DNA of 64,000 nt from Methanolacinia petrolearia DSM 11571 (GCF_000147875.1 NC_014507.1:1550001-1614000); one strand, 5' to 3'; positions 18,197-27,527 are shown, numbered from the stretch's first letter. Program-made: numbers and translations. The notes: generated from the letters alone by a model not told the origin.

Positions 18197-18949
18197 TCAC
18201 AACGGCTTTCTCATTACATTATATGTATAACCGTACTCGTCCGAATATTTCTCAAATATTTCAATCTCTTTTTTCAGCCCTTCGATAACCATGAGGGCGG
18301 TTTCATCGTCTTTGAATTTCTCCCTAAGGTTTCCTAAATTCTCTCTCACTTTACTATAGTAGCTCTCTTCCCAGACTCGTGAAGGAAGCCTGAAGGACCC
18401 GACCAGCTCAAGCCCGGCATTCCGGATGATCTCAAATCCCTTCTCGTCTATCATCAGGTTGGGATCGATCTCCGCGAAGAATTCCCTTGTCTCTGCCGAC
18501 GGAGTTTCAGTGAACCAGAACAGATCGGATATCATCATGTATCCGCCGGGTTTCATGAATTTCTTCCAGTAATTGACGGCATTTCCAAAGCCAATAATGA
18601 ATGAGCAGCCTTCGGCCCATATAATGTCAAAAGATTCCTCTTCAAAAGGAAGATCGTGCATAGATGCACGGACTGTTTTGACTCTCCCGGAAAGACCTCC
18701 GGATGCAATTTTTTCATCCACCACATCGAGGAAAGGCTGGTATAGATCGGTCGCCGTTATCCTGCATGACGGGCACAGGCGGGCAAGGGCCATAGTCTGT
18801 ACTCCCTTCCCGCAGCCGACATCAAGGATTTCACCACCTCCCTCCGGGGGTTCTCCGATGAGAGAAAATGCTTTTTCGGTGTGCTCGTCGTCCCCCGGCC
18901 CCTGCCTGGGGAACGATTCAAAAATCTTAAAAACTGGATTGTTTTCCAT
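18197..18949 (-). CDS. Class I SAM-dependent methyltransferase
   Basis: A 250-residue soluble methyltransferase. Motif I is ILDVGCGKGVQTMALA (about 41-56), followed by ITATDLY (motif II), the DLPFEEESFDIIWAEG segment and MKPGGYMMISD (motifs IV-V). It resembles the UbiE/Methyltransf_11 type acting on small molecules; the C-terminal third is helical and not diagnostic. Single gene with its own space on both sides. The substrate cannot be deduced. Confidence 0.9.
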   Translation of the reverse strand: MENNPVFKIFESFPRQGPGDDEHTEKAFSLIGEPPEGGGEILDVGCGKGVQTMALARLCPSCRITATDLYQPFLDVVDEKIASGGLSGRVKTVRASMHDLPFEEESFDIIWAEGCSFIIGFGNAVNYWKKFMKPGGYMMISDLFWFTETPSAETREFFAEIDPNLMIDEKGFEIIRNAGLELVGSFRLPSRVWEESYYSKVRENLGNLREKFKDDETALMVIEGLKKEIEIFEKYSDEYGYTYNVMRKPL

Positions 18950-19145
18950 ATATCATTTTAATTTCAAGGTTGCTTTTAATTTGCGGTCGCCGCGGAACGG
19001 TGATGCCTGTTCTTTTTTTACCGGTACGTTTTGAGTCGCTCTGATTATTTTCAAATTAGGATCGTTCTGAAATCCGGCAAATACCGGTGCCTGAACAATT
19101 CAGGACTCTTCGCTAATCTGTGTGTGAGTATAAAAAGCAAGTTTC

Positions 19146-20124
19146 GGCCTTGTAGAAACCCTCTAAGAAAATAGCGACCGAAAGATCGATCGTACAGGAA
19201 CTCCAATTTTATTTAACCACAAACAAAGCCGGAGTTCCTTAAATAATGTCTGAGAACAGGTACATCAATCTTGTGGAAACTTCTCTGGAGGTAATCAGAA
19301 ATTCTCATGTGCCATTACGCTCTTCAAAATATTCCAATAAAAAATATACTCAGCATCAACTTCTGACTTTAATTATTCTCAAAGAAGAAATCAGGATGAA
19401 TTATCGTGATTTTTCAGAATTATTACATATATTAACTCCAATTCGTGAAATCCTTAGGTTAAAAGATATACCTCATTTTACAACTATTCAGAAATTTCTA
19501 TCAAGAATTCCGGCACTCACATTTCGCATAATCCTGAAAAAAGTAATTAGAAATATTCATCAGAAAGGAGAAATTATCAGGATTACATCAATAGATTCTA
19601 CTGGATTTACCAGTTCATATGCAAGTCATTACTATTCAAAAAGAATCAATAAAACTCGTAAAAGTTTTATTAAGGCTTCTATTGCTGTTGATTCTGATAA
19701 ATTAATTGTATTAGGATGGAAGTTTTCAAAGGTACCGGTACATGACTCTCAACATGCAAAATCACTCATGAATCAGGTTATAAGAATAACAAAGTCAGAA
19801 TGCTTCACGATGGATAAAGGATATGATTCTGAAAAGATCCATCAGTATATCAGAGAGATTATTGGAGCTGAATCTGTAATTCCGGTTAGGAAATGGGATG
19901 GAAAAATCTATTCTGGAAAATATAGGAGAGAAATGATTGAGAATTTCAATCAGCAAAAATATGGACAAAGAAATATGGTGGAAACGGTTTTTTCTGTGAT
20001 TAAAAGAAGATATGGGGGAGAATGTCAGGTCGAGAAAATATTACAACCAGTTAAAAGAAATCAAAATCAGAATGGTTCTCCATAACATGACTCTCTAAAA
20101 AAGAGATAGGTTTTCTACAGGGCC
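19146..20124 (+). mobile_element. Insertion sequence of the IS5/IS4 DDE type, 979 bp
   Basis: Terminal inverted repeats are visible: the left end GGCCTTGTAGAAACC and the right end read backwards GGCCCTGTAGAAAACC. Immediately outside both ends is the same 8-base sequence CAAGTTTC (19138-19145 and 20125-20132), the target-site duplication. Inside is one transposase frame. Size, an 8-base duplication and a DDE transposase fit an IS5-family (ISH1-like) element; the group assignment is inference. Because the duplication is still perfect, the insertion is fairly recent. Confidence 0.85.
19246..20098 (+). pseudogene. IS transposase with a +1 frameshift near the C-terminus
   Basis: DDE transposase (about 283 residues if corrected). 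Residues include SIDSTGFTSSYASHYYSKR (first Asp), FTMDKGYDSEKIH (second Asp) and QRNMVETVFSVIKRRYG (Glu). After TAT-GGG a run of five G (about 20014-20018) puts the frame into GGECQVEKIL and stops at 20085. Removing one G restores the family-like end GENVRSRKYYNQLKEIKIRM, followed by a short tail ending at 20098. It is therefore a one-base insertion, a programmed slip, or a sequencing error in a homopolymer. The catalytic residues lie before the shift. Confidence 0.85.
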
Positions 20125-20370
20125 CAAGTTTCACTACTTTTGGCAACCCCTCGCCGCGAACCGCACAGCGGGCTCGCGAATCGGCCCCGACCTCGGGGCC
20201 TCTCAATGGTGATAGCCACTCAGGGGATAGACAAGTATCCCCTGAGTGGCGAGACACGGTAGATTCATGGCCTGTACGGAACGGGATTACCAAAAAAGTT
20301 TATGAAACGAATGTTTCATGTACTGTTTCATGTAAATCACAACGTGATTTGCATGTAAAACTATATTCAA
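20125..20370 (+). repeat. GC-rich hairpin region after the IS
   Basis: No gene. It contains a perfect 14-base-stem hairpin (20216-20249, arms CCACTCAGGGGATA / TATCCCCTGAGTGG), other inverted repeats around 20160-20200, and ATGAAACG/GTTTCAT repeats near 20300-20330. It is probably an extension of the adjacent triple-hairpin repeat, or a terminator. Confidence 0.5.
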
Positions 20371-20486
20371 CAGCTCAGGGGACCCTTGCCGGTCCCCTGA
20401 GCGTGCCGTGGAAGGGCTATCCTGAGGCAAGGCCCCTGGGCAGGGGCCGTCCGGCGGCTTGTGCCCGCCGGTGCCGGGGTTGCCCG
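20371..20486 (-). repeat. Triple-hairpin GC-rich repeat, copy 2
   Basis: Inverted partner of 15663-15778. Read on the minus strand it has the same three hairpins in the same order, here CCGGCGG/CCGCCGG, GGCCCCT/AGGGGCC and TCAGGGGACC/GGTCCCCTGA. The stem changes relative to copy 1 are mostly paired, so the folded form rather than the sequence is conserved. It ends close to the 3' end of the FKBP gene. Confidence 0.75.
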
Positions 20487-20514
20487 AGTAAGAGTAAGAA
20501 GCTTGAAAAAAATA

Positions 20515-21111
20515 TTATGCCCTTTTAATAACGGAATCAAGGGTAATTGTAAACTGGAGATCTTTTCCTACGAGCGGCTTGTTCGTATCGACGGTCACCG
20601 AATCGTCGGTTACATTAGTAAAGACGTATCTCATGTATTTCCCTTCCGGGAGTTTGTATTCGATCATCGGGCAGGAATAACCGGGGATAAACGATATCGT
20701 GATGTTCTCCTTGTCCATGCTGCTTACAAGATCTATAGCCTCAGTCAACGAAATATTCTGCACCAGGCTTTCGTTTTTCTCCCCGTATCCCTCGTCCGGG
20801 GTTAAAACAACTGTCTTCGTCTCACCGGGAACCATTCCCCAAATTGCCTTGTCGAACCCGGGGATCATCGCTCCGCTTCCGAGTGTAAAGTTCAGCGGTG
20901 TCCCGTTTACATTCGTTTCGAACACGCTCCCCCCGGGAAAAGAGAGGGAATAATATACGCTTACCTGATCTCCGGATTTTGCAGGCGCTTTATTATCTAT
21001 TTCATAGCTTCCCGCAAGCGTCGATCCTGACAGGAGGACAATTGACAGAATAACGGCAATAATCACCAGCGAAAGACGGGAGAGACCTGAGAAACCAGTT
21101 CCTTTTTTCAT
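20515..21111 (-). CDS. Exported FKBP-type peptidyl-prolyl isomerase
   Basis: A 198-residue SlyD-like FKBP behind an N-terminal membrane anchor or signal peptide (about residues 13-34). The FKBP core has GDQVSVYYSLSFPGGSVFETN, FTLGSGAMIPGFDKAIWGMVPGE and TVVLTPDEGYGEKNE, in the family order. An IF-type insert and a C-terminal domain (VGKDLQFTITLDSV) complete it. It would catalyse proline isomerisation in proteins outside the membrane. Single gene, converging on the triple-hairpin repeat at its 3' end. Confidence 0.92.
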   Translation of the reverse strand: MKKGTGFSGLSRLSLVIIAVILSIVLLSGSTLAGSYEIDNKAPAKSGDQVSVYYSLSFPGGSVFETNVNGTPLNFTLGSGAMIPGFDKAIWGMVPGETKTVVLTPDEGYGEKNESLVQNISLTEAIDLVSSMDKENITISFIPGYSCPMIEYKLPEGKYMRYVFTNVTDDSVTVDTNKPLVGKDLQFTITLDSVIKRA

Positions 21112-21378
21112 ATAATATCAAATTACGTAGGATATCATAACGATTTCTTTTTTTTTGTTTAGTGGATCCTCTGAAGATAGTGTATTCAGATGATCGATCT
21201 TTTTTGGGAGAAGAAAGGATAAATTCATTTAAAAAGTTTTATTATTAGAATTGGGTTATAGAACTAAATCAAGAATATAGTAAGAGAAATACCTACTGAT
21301 GTAATAGTAACAAGAATGTCCATACTAAAGTAATTCCTTTGTACGGAAAATTTAACAAATGAATGAAGGAGGGTAAAA

Positions 21379-23235
21379 ATGAGTGATGCTATTATTGATT
21401 TTTCAAATTGGTTAAAAGATCCAGAATTAGAAGGTTTAAAGCTATTTTCTCTACTTATTAATGAAATGTTATTTGATTACACTATCGACTCTTACCAAGC
21501 ATATACATTAAACACACATACATTAATTGAAGAATTAAATGACGTCATGATTGAGGTTAAAAAAGGTTTTATTCCTATAAAGGCTCTTTCCCCAATAATT
21601 GAAGAAATAAAAAAATCATATAAAGAAGATTTCGTTATAAAAGAAGCTTTAGGATTTAAGAAAAAGTTATTTGAAAAAAAATTGAAAGAAATTGAGAACA
21701 TAATTAATAATCCTAAAAATTATTCAAATGATCATATTAAAAATTACATTTCTGATTTTGAAATATGTCGTATTACTTTAGAGAAAAACTACTATCAAAA
21801 ATTGCAAGAAGAAATTATAAAATACACTCAAAGACCTAATGAAAAAAATAAGATTTCTATTTTGACAAAATTATTAATTCCAGAATTGATTAATAAAGGT
21901 TTTTCAAAATCATATATTTATTCAACCAACAAATCTTTTTTTCTAGAATACAATAAAATATCAAACCATAACCAGATTTACGATTTTTTCAGTAAGTTTT
22001 CTGGTTCAACGGTATTATATGATGTTACTTTCAAAGTCAATTCAGAATTCTGTAAATTTGATCAAGAATTAATAAATAAATTTGATATCTCAATATCAAC
22101 TGAATGTCCTAAAGTTGACTTAGAATCTATATATTATGATGAATTTAAGAAAACTAATGAAGAATTCAATCATTTTTTGTCTATAAAAAACCTTCCTGCC
22201 AAAGATCCTGAAACAGCAAGAATGTCAGGTGAAAAATATTTAGAAAAAATACTTGATTTTATAAAATATCATATTCATGATTCAAATTGTTCATGGGAAA
22301 ATACAGGATTATGTATCTATTCTTCACTTGGCAATGATACAAAAAAACTACATTTCGTAGCAAAGCCAGGTATTCAACCTATATTTAAAATAAAAGATAG
22401 AGAGAGTAAAACTAATGCTTTAATAAAAAGTATTATGCTATTTGATAATTTAGATAAAACATCTACATATAACTTATATAATTCATTAAATTTGCATTCA
22501 TGCTCTCTTTCTTCAAAAACATTTGAAAATCAATTGATAAACCTATGGATTGCTTTAGAATCTTTACTTCCTCCCCCTCCAAATGGCGACGGTAAAAGAA
22601 TCATTCACTTTATGGAAACTATGAGTCCTATCCTTGGAAGAGATTACATATTAAAACTCATAAATGATTTATACAGGAATTTTGAACTATTTCTTGACGA
22701 TAAAGACAGGGATAAATTATTTTCTTATGTCGATGAAAAGCTCTCAAACATTGAAAAATGCATTCATTTGATAATCATATATAATGGATATTTAAAAGAA
22801 AATCCCGAAGAACTCGAAAGTCCAGATAAAACAATAGAAATTGATTCAATATTTGGAGAAAATGTTTTACTTAGGAACCGGTTTTTTAACATCTGCCAGT
22901 TATTAAAAACTACAAATTCATTAAAATCAAAAATTGAGAATCATGATGAAAGAGTTAAATGGCACCTACAAAGAATTTACAGAGCTCGCAATTTAATAAC
23001 TCACAAAGGTGAAGAATTAGAATATATTTCAAATTTACTAGAACATACTCACAACTATTACCATACAATTATTGATCAAATTATTAAAACAAAAATCGAA
23101 CATAAAAAACAGTTTACTGATATTGGGATGATATTACAATTTATAAAAATTGAACATAAATCCCATTTGGAATCATTAACTGAAAATCGAGAAATTACTT
23201 TAGACAACTATAAGCAATTTATTTATGGATATTGA
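21379..23235 (+). CDS. Large AT-rich protein with an Apea-like HEPN domain
   Basis: A 618-residue soluble protein, Lys/Asn/Ile-rich and strikingly more AT-rich than its neighbours. Residues about 385-400 read NQLINLWIALESLLPP, and about 530-550 read RIYRARNLITHKGEELEY. The pair (W-x-A-L-E-S-L-L, then R-N-x-x-x-H about 150 residues later) is the signature of Apea-like HEPN domains; the R-x4-H motif (R537, H542) is the ribonuclease motif of HEPN toxins. The N-terminal 380 residues are unrecognised and helical. GGAGGG lies 7-12 bases before the ATG. An abortive-infection-type RNase is a reasonable guess. Confidence 0.75.
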   Translation: MSDAIIDFSNWLKDPELEGLKLFSLLINEMLFDYTIDSYQAYTLNTHTLIEELNDVMIEVKKGFIPIKALSPIIEEIKKSYKEDFVIKEALGFKKKLFEKKLKEIENIINNPKNYSNDHIKNYISDFEICRITLEKNYYQKLQEEIIKYTQRPNEKNKISILTKLLIPELINKGFSKSYIYSTNKSFFLEYNKISNHNQIYDFFSKFSGSTVLYDVTFKVNSEFCKFDQELINKFDISISTECPKVDLESIYYDEFKKTNEEFNHFLSIKNLPAKDPETARMSGEKYLEKILDFIKYHIHDSNCSWENTGLCIYSSLGNDTKKLHFVAKPGIQPIFKIKDRESKTNALIKSIMLFDNLDKTSTYNLYNSLNLHSCSLSSKTFENQLINLWIALESLLPPPPNGDGKRIIHFMETMSPILGRDYILKLINDLYRNFELFLDDKDRDKLFSYVDEKLSNIEKCIHLIIIYNGYLKENPEELESPDKTIEIDSIFGENVLLRNRFFNICQLLKTTNSLKSKIENHDERVKWHLQRIYRARNLITHKGEELEYISNLLEHTHNYYHTIIDQIIKTKIEHKKQFTDIGMILQFIKIEHKSHLESLTENREITLDNYKQFIYGY

Positions 23236-23359
23236 TGATATAATAAATTCATTGTTCAAAAAAATTTATCAATCATCTTTTTAAACAGGTTCATATTATT
23301 CATAAATATTACCTTAAAAAAAATCCAAAACCCATATCCCTCCCCAACCCAAAAATATC

Positions 23360-23982
23360 CAAATGCAAAACATCCTCATCCTTCTCGCAATATACATCCT
23401 CCTCAATATCGTCTCCCTCTTTGCCTTCGCCCTCGACAAAAGAAAGGCCGCGAAAGGAAAATGGCGGACGCCTGAAAAGAAACTTCTGCTTCTCTCCTTC
23501 CTTGGGCCTTTCGGGGCGGCCTTCGGGATGAAGATGTTCCGGCACAAGACGATGAAGCTGAAGTTCAAGCTGGTCTATCTCTTCCTCGCCCTGCACATCG
23601 TCGCGATATGTGCAATTGTCATGTTCCTGGCGGATCTGATCTGATTTTTTTATTCTCATTTTTTGATTTTCTCATGACCGTACATTACATTTTTTTTCAG
23701 AATGATCGTACAGAAATCCTGTAAATTGTTAAGTAAAACTTAAATAGTGCGAAAATACAGCCAAATTGCCATTTTTTCAATCCACACAGAAGCCCCAGAA
23801 TCCACGATCTCCTCTTCATTCGATATAATCATCGTCCGGAAAAAAGAGGCCGCTCACGGCCCGCTATATCGATGCGATTTGGGTTTTAATTCATATAAAA
23901 ACCGCGTAACGGCGTTTTTTGAAATGGCGTTTTAAAACCAGGTGACAAAGGAGAAAATAAGCCCAAATTGACGTTTTTTGGG
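23360..23982 (+). repeat. Segmental duplication, copy 1 (DUF1294 gene plus about 340 bp downstream)
   Basis: This block matches 27528-28149 through the gene and on past its stop, including a conserved AAATCCTGTAAATTGTTAAG stretch and a GTG-started frame (23747-23935) whose 33 first codons are well conserved. After the DUF1294 stop the two copies drift apart gradually. I could not decide whether the conserved downstream frame is translated. Confidence 0.8.
23363..23644 (+). CDS. DUF1294-family small membrane protein, copy 1
   Basis: A 93-residue membrane protein with two or three hydrophobic helices (about 3-22, 42-58, 70-92). It has the DUF1294 signature: D-K-R-K-A-x-x-x-x-W-R-T-P-E, then LGPFGAAFGM, then the H-K-T-x-K-x-K-F pattern. 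It is nearly identical to the product of 27531-27812. The function of the family is unknown. No operon partner. Confidence 0.88.
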   Translation: MQNILILLAIYILLNIVSLFAFALDKRKAAKGKWRTPEKKLLLLSFLGPFGAAFGMKMFRHKTMKLKFKLVYLFLALHIVAICAIVMFLADLI

Positions 23983-24476
23983 TAGAAGAAAACAAGAGCC
24001 GCCTTCGAAATGTCCGGGCTTTTGAAACTCTCATTAAGTGTAATCTCATTCAGTTCTTTTTAAAAACAGAGCAATTAAAAGAGATATGCTATTGTCCAGT
24101 TTGAAGTACTCTTCGGATTTTCAAGTATATCATGTCCTGTAAGAGACCGTGATCATAACAGTAGCAGGGTTGATTTTCTAAAATATTATTTCATCATTGA
24201 TAGTTTAATCAGTTGGATAAAGAATGTAATTTTTATAGTGTTCATCGTAATTGATCTCCCGCGATATACATAAATCGCTGAAATACTTCTTCATCAAATA
24301 ACCTGTCTGCTGATATGAAGTACCCGAATTTAAGATACAATTCCCTCTAACACCTCTCCCCAAATCCTCTGTCGGGGATTAGACTCTGCATCATACTCCT
24401 TCCGGTTTGCAGTATCAGCATGATCTTCTTTATTCCCGTCGCCCTGCTGCATACGGGCGGCTATCATTCGGAGATA
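23983..24476. other. Non-coding AT-rich region
   Basis: I see no gene, strong hairpin or repeat here apart from ordinary AT-rich runs. It separates the DUF1294 block from the end of the minus-strand surface operon. Confidence 0.4.
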
Positions 24477-24839
24477 CTATGGGTGTGTAGCAAGAATTGT
24501 GTAATAACCTCCATTCCAGCATAAAAGACCCGGTATATAATCATAGTATATCTCCTTGTATCTGCCGGGTTGGACATACACTTCGCTGATGAATTCACCT
24601 CTGTTCGTGTCTATGTTGTCAAATAGTTCTTTCAATTCGGGATACTTCCTGAAATCCGCGTCGGATATTTTTATTTGGGGCGCCAAAACCGTATCCAGTC
24701 TTTCTTCAGGAACTTCATGAAGATACATCGTTCCCCCTGACCCGCTCGATCCTATGAAGCCCATAATCAGTACACAAGCTATAGCAAAGATTACAAGGAA
24801 TACAATTGCAGATATTGCAATTTTATAATAATTTACCAT
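24477..24839 (-). CDS. Small membrane-anchored protein, function unknown
   Basis: A 120-residue protein with one N-terminal transmembrane helix (about 7-29), a short Gly/Ser linker and an acidic extracytoplasmic domain. No family is recognised. It is the last gene of a three-gene minus-strand operon that begins with the conserved leader at about 27180, 36 bases after the previous gene. Confidence 0.65.
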   Translation of the reverse strand: MVNYYKIAISAIVFLVIFAIACVLIMGFIGSSGSGGTMYLHEVPEERLDTVLAPQIKISDADFRKYPELKELFDNIDTNRGEFISEVYVQPGRYKEIYYDYIPGLLCWNGGYYTILATHP

Positions 24840-24875
24840 CTCTCCAAAACCACTGTAAAAATATTCTCCGGCGGC

Positions 24876-25622
24876 TTAATTCCTTTTAATCCTGAAAAGG
24901 ATCGCCATTCCTATACTTATAATTATAATAAAATATGATAAAGGAGACTCTTTTTCTTCGGGCGTCATGATTATGTTGAACTCCACATCGGTGCTCTCGA
25001 AGCTTTCCATACTTTTATACTCCTGATAACCTTCTTTTTCTGCCGTAATCATAAGTTCAGGACCGTAAACATCCTCAATCAGGTAGTTGCCGTTAATATC
25101 CGTCACGTTGCTCGATCCCATATACACATCGAGATATTTGTAGAACGAAGAATTTATCTGAACCTGACAATTATCTACAGGTTCCCCGTTCGAATCTGTG
25201 ACCTGTCCATAGACTGTAAACTGCATCGAATATCGTGGATTTACCGGAGGCCCGATTATTATGGTGAATTCGGTAGTTTCAGATCCTGAATTGCCTTTTT
25301 CGTCCCATGCCGTTACTACTATCGATCTTTCACCGCTGCTGTCGATTCTGATCTCTTCGTCGATTTCACTGAAAGGCTCCTCTACTTCGACGGTTTCCCA
25401 TCCGCTGTCAAGGGTGACTCTCGTTATTTTATATGTCGAAGAGATGTTCGCAAGTACCCTGACCTGGTGGGGAACGACGTCGCTATGGAACTTTGAACCA
25501 TTAGCCGGAGAGGTGATGATGATCGATATGGGATGATCTTCACTTGGGGAAGAAAACGCCGAAACCGGATGGTTTGCAAAGATTAATAATAATATTACTA
25601 AAAAAAGAAGTTTTGATTTCAT
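24876..25622 (-). CDS. Secreted Ig-like / carboxypeptidase-regulatory-like protein with C-terminal anchor
   Basis: A 248-residue protein. The Met at 25622 follows a strong GGAG site; the frame continues 10 codons upstream. It has a signal peptide (about 1-22), an Ig-like domain (about 30-125: ISIIITSPANGSKF, then V-T-A-W-D-E-K-G-N) and a carboxypeptidase-regulatory-like or Cna-B-like domain (about 145-215: GQVTDSNGEPVDNC, G-N-Y-L-I-E). It ends in a transmembrane helix and KRN. It sits between the putative metalloprotease and a small membrane protein, so it is probably a surface partner of the protease. Confidence 0.75.
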   Translation of the reverse strand: MKSKLLFLVILLLIFANHPVSAFSSPSEDHPISIIITSPANGSKFHSDVVPHQVRVLANISSTYKITRVTLDSGWETVEVEEPFSEIDEEIRIDSSGERSIVVTAWDEKGNSGSETTEFTIIIGPPVNPRYSMQFTVYGQVTDSNGEPVDNCQVQINSSFYKYLDVYMGSSNVTDINGNYLIEDVYGPELMITAEKEGYQEYKSMESFESTDVEFNIIMTPEEKESPLSYFIIIISIGMAILFRIKRN

Positions 25623-25652
25623 TTTACTCTCCTCATATAATTGAACTCTCAT

Positions 25653-26939
25653 TCAGCCCGAAGGTGTTGAATCAAATGGATCAATTGTTCCATCATTGTC
25701 ATAATCTCCCCATCCGATGAAGCATCTGGTGGATGTACTTATCACTGATGTTGCCGTGTGATCTCTCATTACGCTGGGAGTTGACGAAATACATGTTACG
25801 TGATTAGTATTAGTATACATATCGTGCATCGGACTTACTGCCAGTATACTGGATTGTCCGCAATAACTTGATTCTGCATATTCATCAAGGGCTCCATAGA
25901 GATGCAAAGATTCATGTTCATAGCTCCCGGGAACAGAGGGTACACTTCCGGAACCTGTTCTTCCCCAATATGAAATTGCAGTTTTGTCTGCATAGCCCTT
26001 ATCTGGTCCGACGGCGTATGCACCCCAGTCATCATGAGTAAAATAAAGTAAAATAACCGAATCTGCACCAGACCAGCTTTTAACTGAACGTGCAAGGTCA
26101 TCGGTTGTACGCCCATCGTCATTAACATCTGTGTACCCTATGTTTTCTGCTGCTTCTTCCATCCAGCCATTTGGATCCCAGGCATCACTATTATCTCCGG
26201 TATTTGCACCCGATACCGTTACTGTATAATATCCGCCGTCATTTACTGCATTGGCAGACGATGGTGCCTGTAGTCTGATGGAATTCGTTCCTATAGATGC
26301 ATCGTTCAATGCGTCATTTCTATCCGCTGTAGTCCATGCACCTTCACTGCTTGGATTTTGGAAGTCGGTGATAATGTATAGATAGTACATTTTTCCACAT
26401 GCATACGGCGCGGATCGGGAACTTGGAGAGATGTAATCCTTGCTTTCTGCCGGATCCTCAAACCTCTCTAAAAGGTAATTTTGATAGTCCTCAACTAATT
26501 GTTCTTTTTGTGATTGAATAAACTTCGCAGTTTGAAGAGTGTTTAATCCCAGGATCTCGCTTACTTCTTCACTAAATACATTGAGGTCCGTTATAGGATA
26601 GTAATTATGTTCTTTATCATAGTAATTATACAAGACTTTTTTTTCAAGAATCTGAGAATATTTTACCAACTCTTCTTCAGATAATCCCCATTCCATCCTC
26701 TTATTCCAGTAACTCAGGTAAGTCATGGGATCTTTAATAATTATTTCACAGTCATTTTCCTTGCTGATTGAAGTGCTTTCACTAATTGAAAAATCAACTG
26801 CTTCTGGTGCCGGTACATCAATTCCAATGATGTTTGCATTTTTGTCATTATCCGCACTAACAGCCGGAACGAAGATCGCACCGGCGAGTGCCACTACAAA
26901 TAGCAGGCCCAGGACCTGCATACCGAGTTTTATTTTCAT
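25653..26939 (-). CDS. Secreted putative zinc metalloprotease (HExxH)
   Basis: A 428-residue secreted protein with signal peptide (residues about 1-29, A-G-A-I-F-V-P-A-V-S-A). An N-terminal helical region could be a pro-segment, and the C-terminal half contains YEHESLHLYGALDEY. This is an H-E-S-L-H zincin motif followed by Asp-Glu, as in metalloproteases that use a downstream acidic or His third ligand. A late G-D-Y-D-N-D-G-T-I-D-P-F is a calcium-binding-like (dockerin/thrombospondin-type) loop. The Met at 26939 follows GAGGTGAAAAA. The gene is directly preceded by conserved leader copy C. Overall family not recognised; protease activity is inferred from the motif. Confidence 0.75.
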   Translation of the reverse strand: MKIKLGMQVLGLLFVVALAGAIFVPAVSADNDKNANIIGIDVPAPEAVDFSISESTSISKENDCEIIIKDPMTYLSYWNKRMEWGLSEEELVKYSQILEKKVLYNYYDKEHNYYPITDLNVFSEEVSEILGLNTLQTAKFIQSQKEQLVEDYQNYLLERFEDPAESKDYISPSSRSAPYACGKMYYLYIITDFQNPSSEGAWTTADRNDALNDASIGTNSIRLQAPSSANAVNDGGYYTVTVSGANTGDNSDAWDPNGWMEEAAENIGYTDVNDDGRTTDDLARSVKSWSGADSVILLYFTHDDWGAYAVGPDKGYADKTAISYWGRTGSGSVPSVPGSYEHESLHLYGALDEYAESSYCGQSSILAVSPMHDMYTNTNHVTCISSTPSVMRDHTATSVISTSTRCFIGWGDYDNDGTIDPFDSTPSG

Positions 26940-27180
26940 TTTTTCACCTCTGTTAAGTTTTTTACCGGCATGCAAACCTTAATCTGCTATAATGCTGACA
27001 TAGGAGATGCCGGTCTTGTTAGTCGGCAAATGAAGGATTAGACTGCGGGTCTGTGTGTAACTTTAGGGCCTGCAATCCGGTCCTTTTACTTACCTTTTCA
27101 TTGGATTTTTTTAAAAGGGGTTTAGTGGAGGTGTACTCCTCATCCGCCCCCGGTTGAAAATATGGTATAGTTATATAATA
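26940..27180 (-). promoter_or_regulatory. Conserved structured leader, copy C
   Basis: Read on the minus strand, this begins with a TATA-like TTATATAACT (about 27169-27178). It continues with GGGGGCGG, a GAGG/CCTC hairpin, then AAACCCCTTTTAAAAA, a variable middle, and a 3' hairpin whose arms ACCGGCAT and ATGCCGGT pair perfectly. The second arm ends about 11-20 bases before the GAGGTG ribosome site of the metalloprotease gene. Three further copies exist (28441, 34000, 39099). Leader or riboswitch-like regulation is inferred. Confidence 0.7.
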
Positions 27181-27527
27181 ATATTTTTCACCATGCTCTT
27201 GAACAATCATCTAAAAAGTTGAGAAAATTATTTTATTGAAAGATAATATTTATTTATGATTTTGTAAAACCAAAGCTTTGAAGTTTTTTTAAAAAAATGT
27301 TGATTTTTGACGCTAATTTTTTCTCCTGCGCTGGCAAAGCTCCCGCATTCCGGGATATCACTGATGCTGATAATCCTCTAAATCAGACTTTATCCGGTTG
27401 TATCCAGCACTTCCACAACTCCAGATAAACGGCCTATGACTAGGTTCCTTATGTAGTCTTTGCAATCGATAAGAGCTATTGAATTGGTGCATAGATAAAA
27501 AAAAGAATGATCTCCAGTAAAAGATCA
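27181..27527. other. Non-coding region between leader C and the second DUF1294 copy
   Basis: AT-rich near 27220-27300 and mixed afterwards. No gene seen. It separates the minus-strand surface operon from the plus-strand DUF1294 gene. Confidence 0.4.

Noticed and set aside
20160-20490. Cluster of GC-rich inverted repeats considered as a CRISPR array
   Set aside because: There are no regularly spaced direct repeats with unique spacers; the units are palindromes and inverted copies.
23747-23935. GTG frame downstream of DUF1294 copy 1 as a definite gene (also 27913-28113)
   Set aside because: The first half is conserved between copies but so is the surrounding DNA, and the ends diverge; coding status is undecided.
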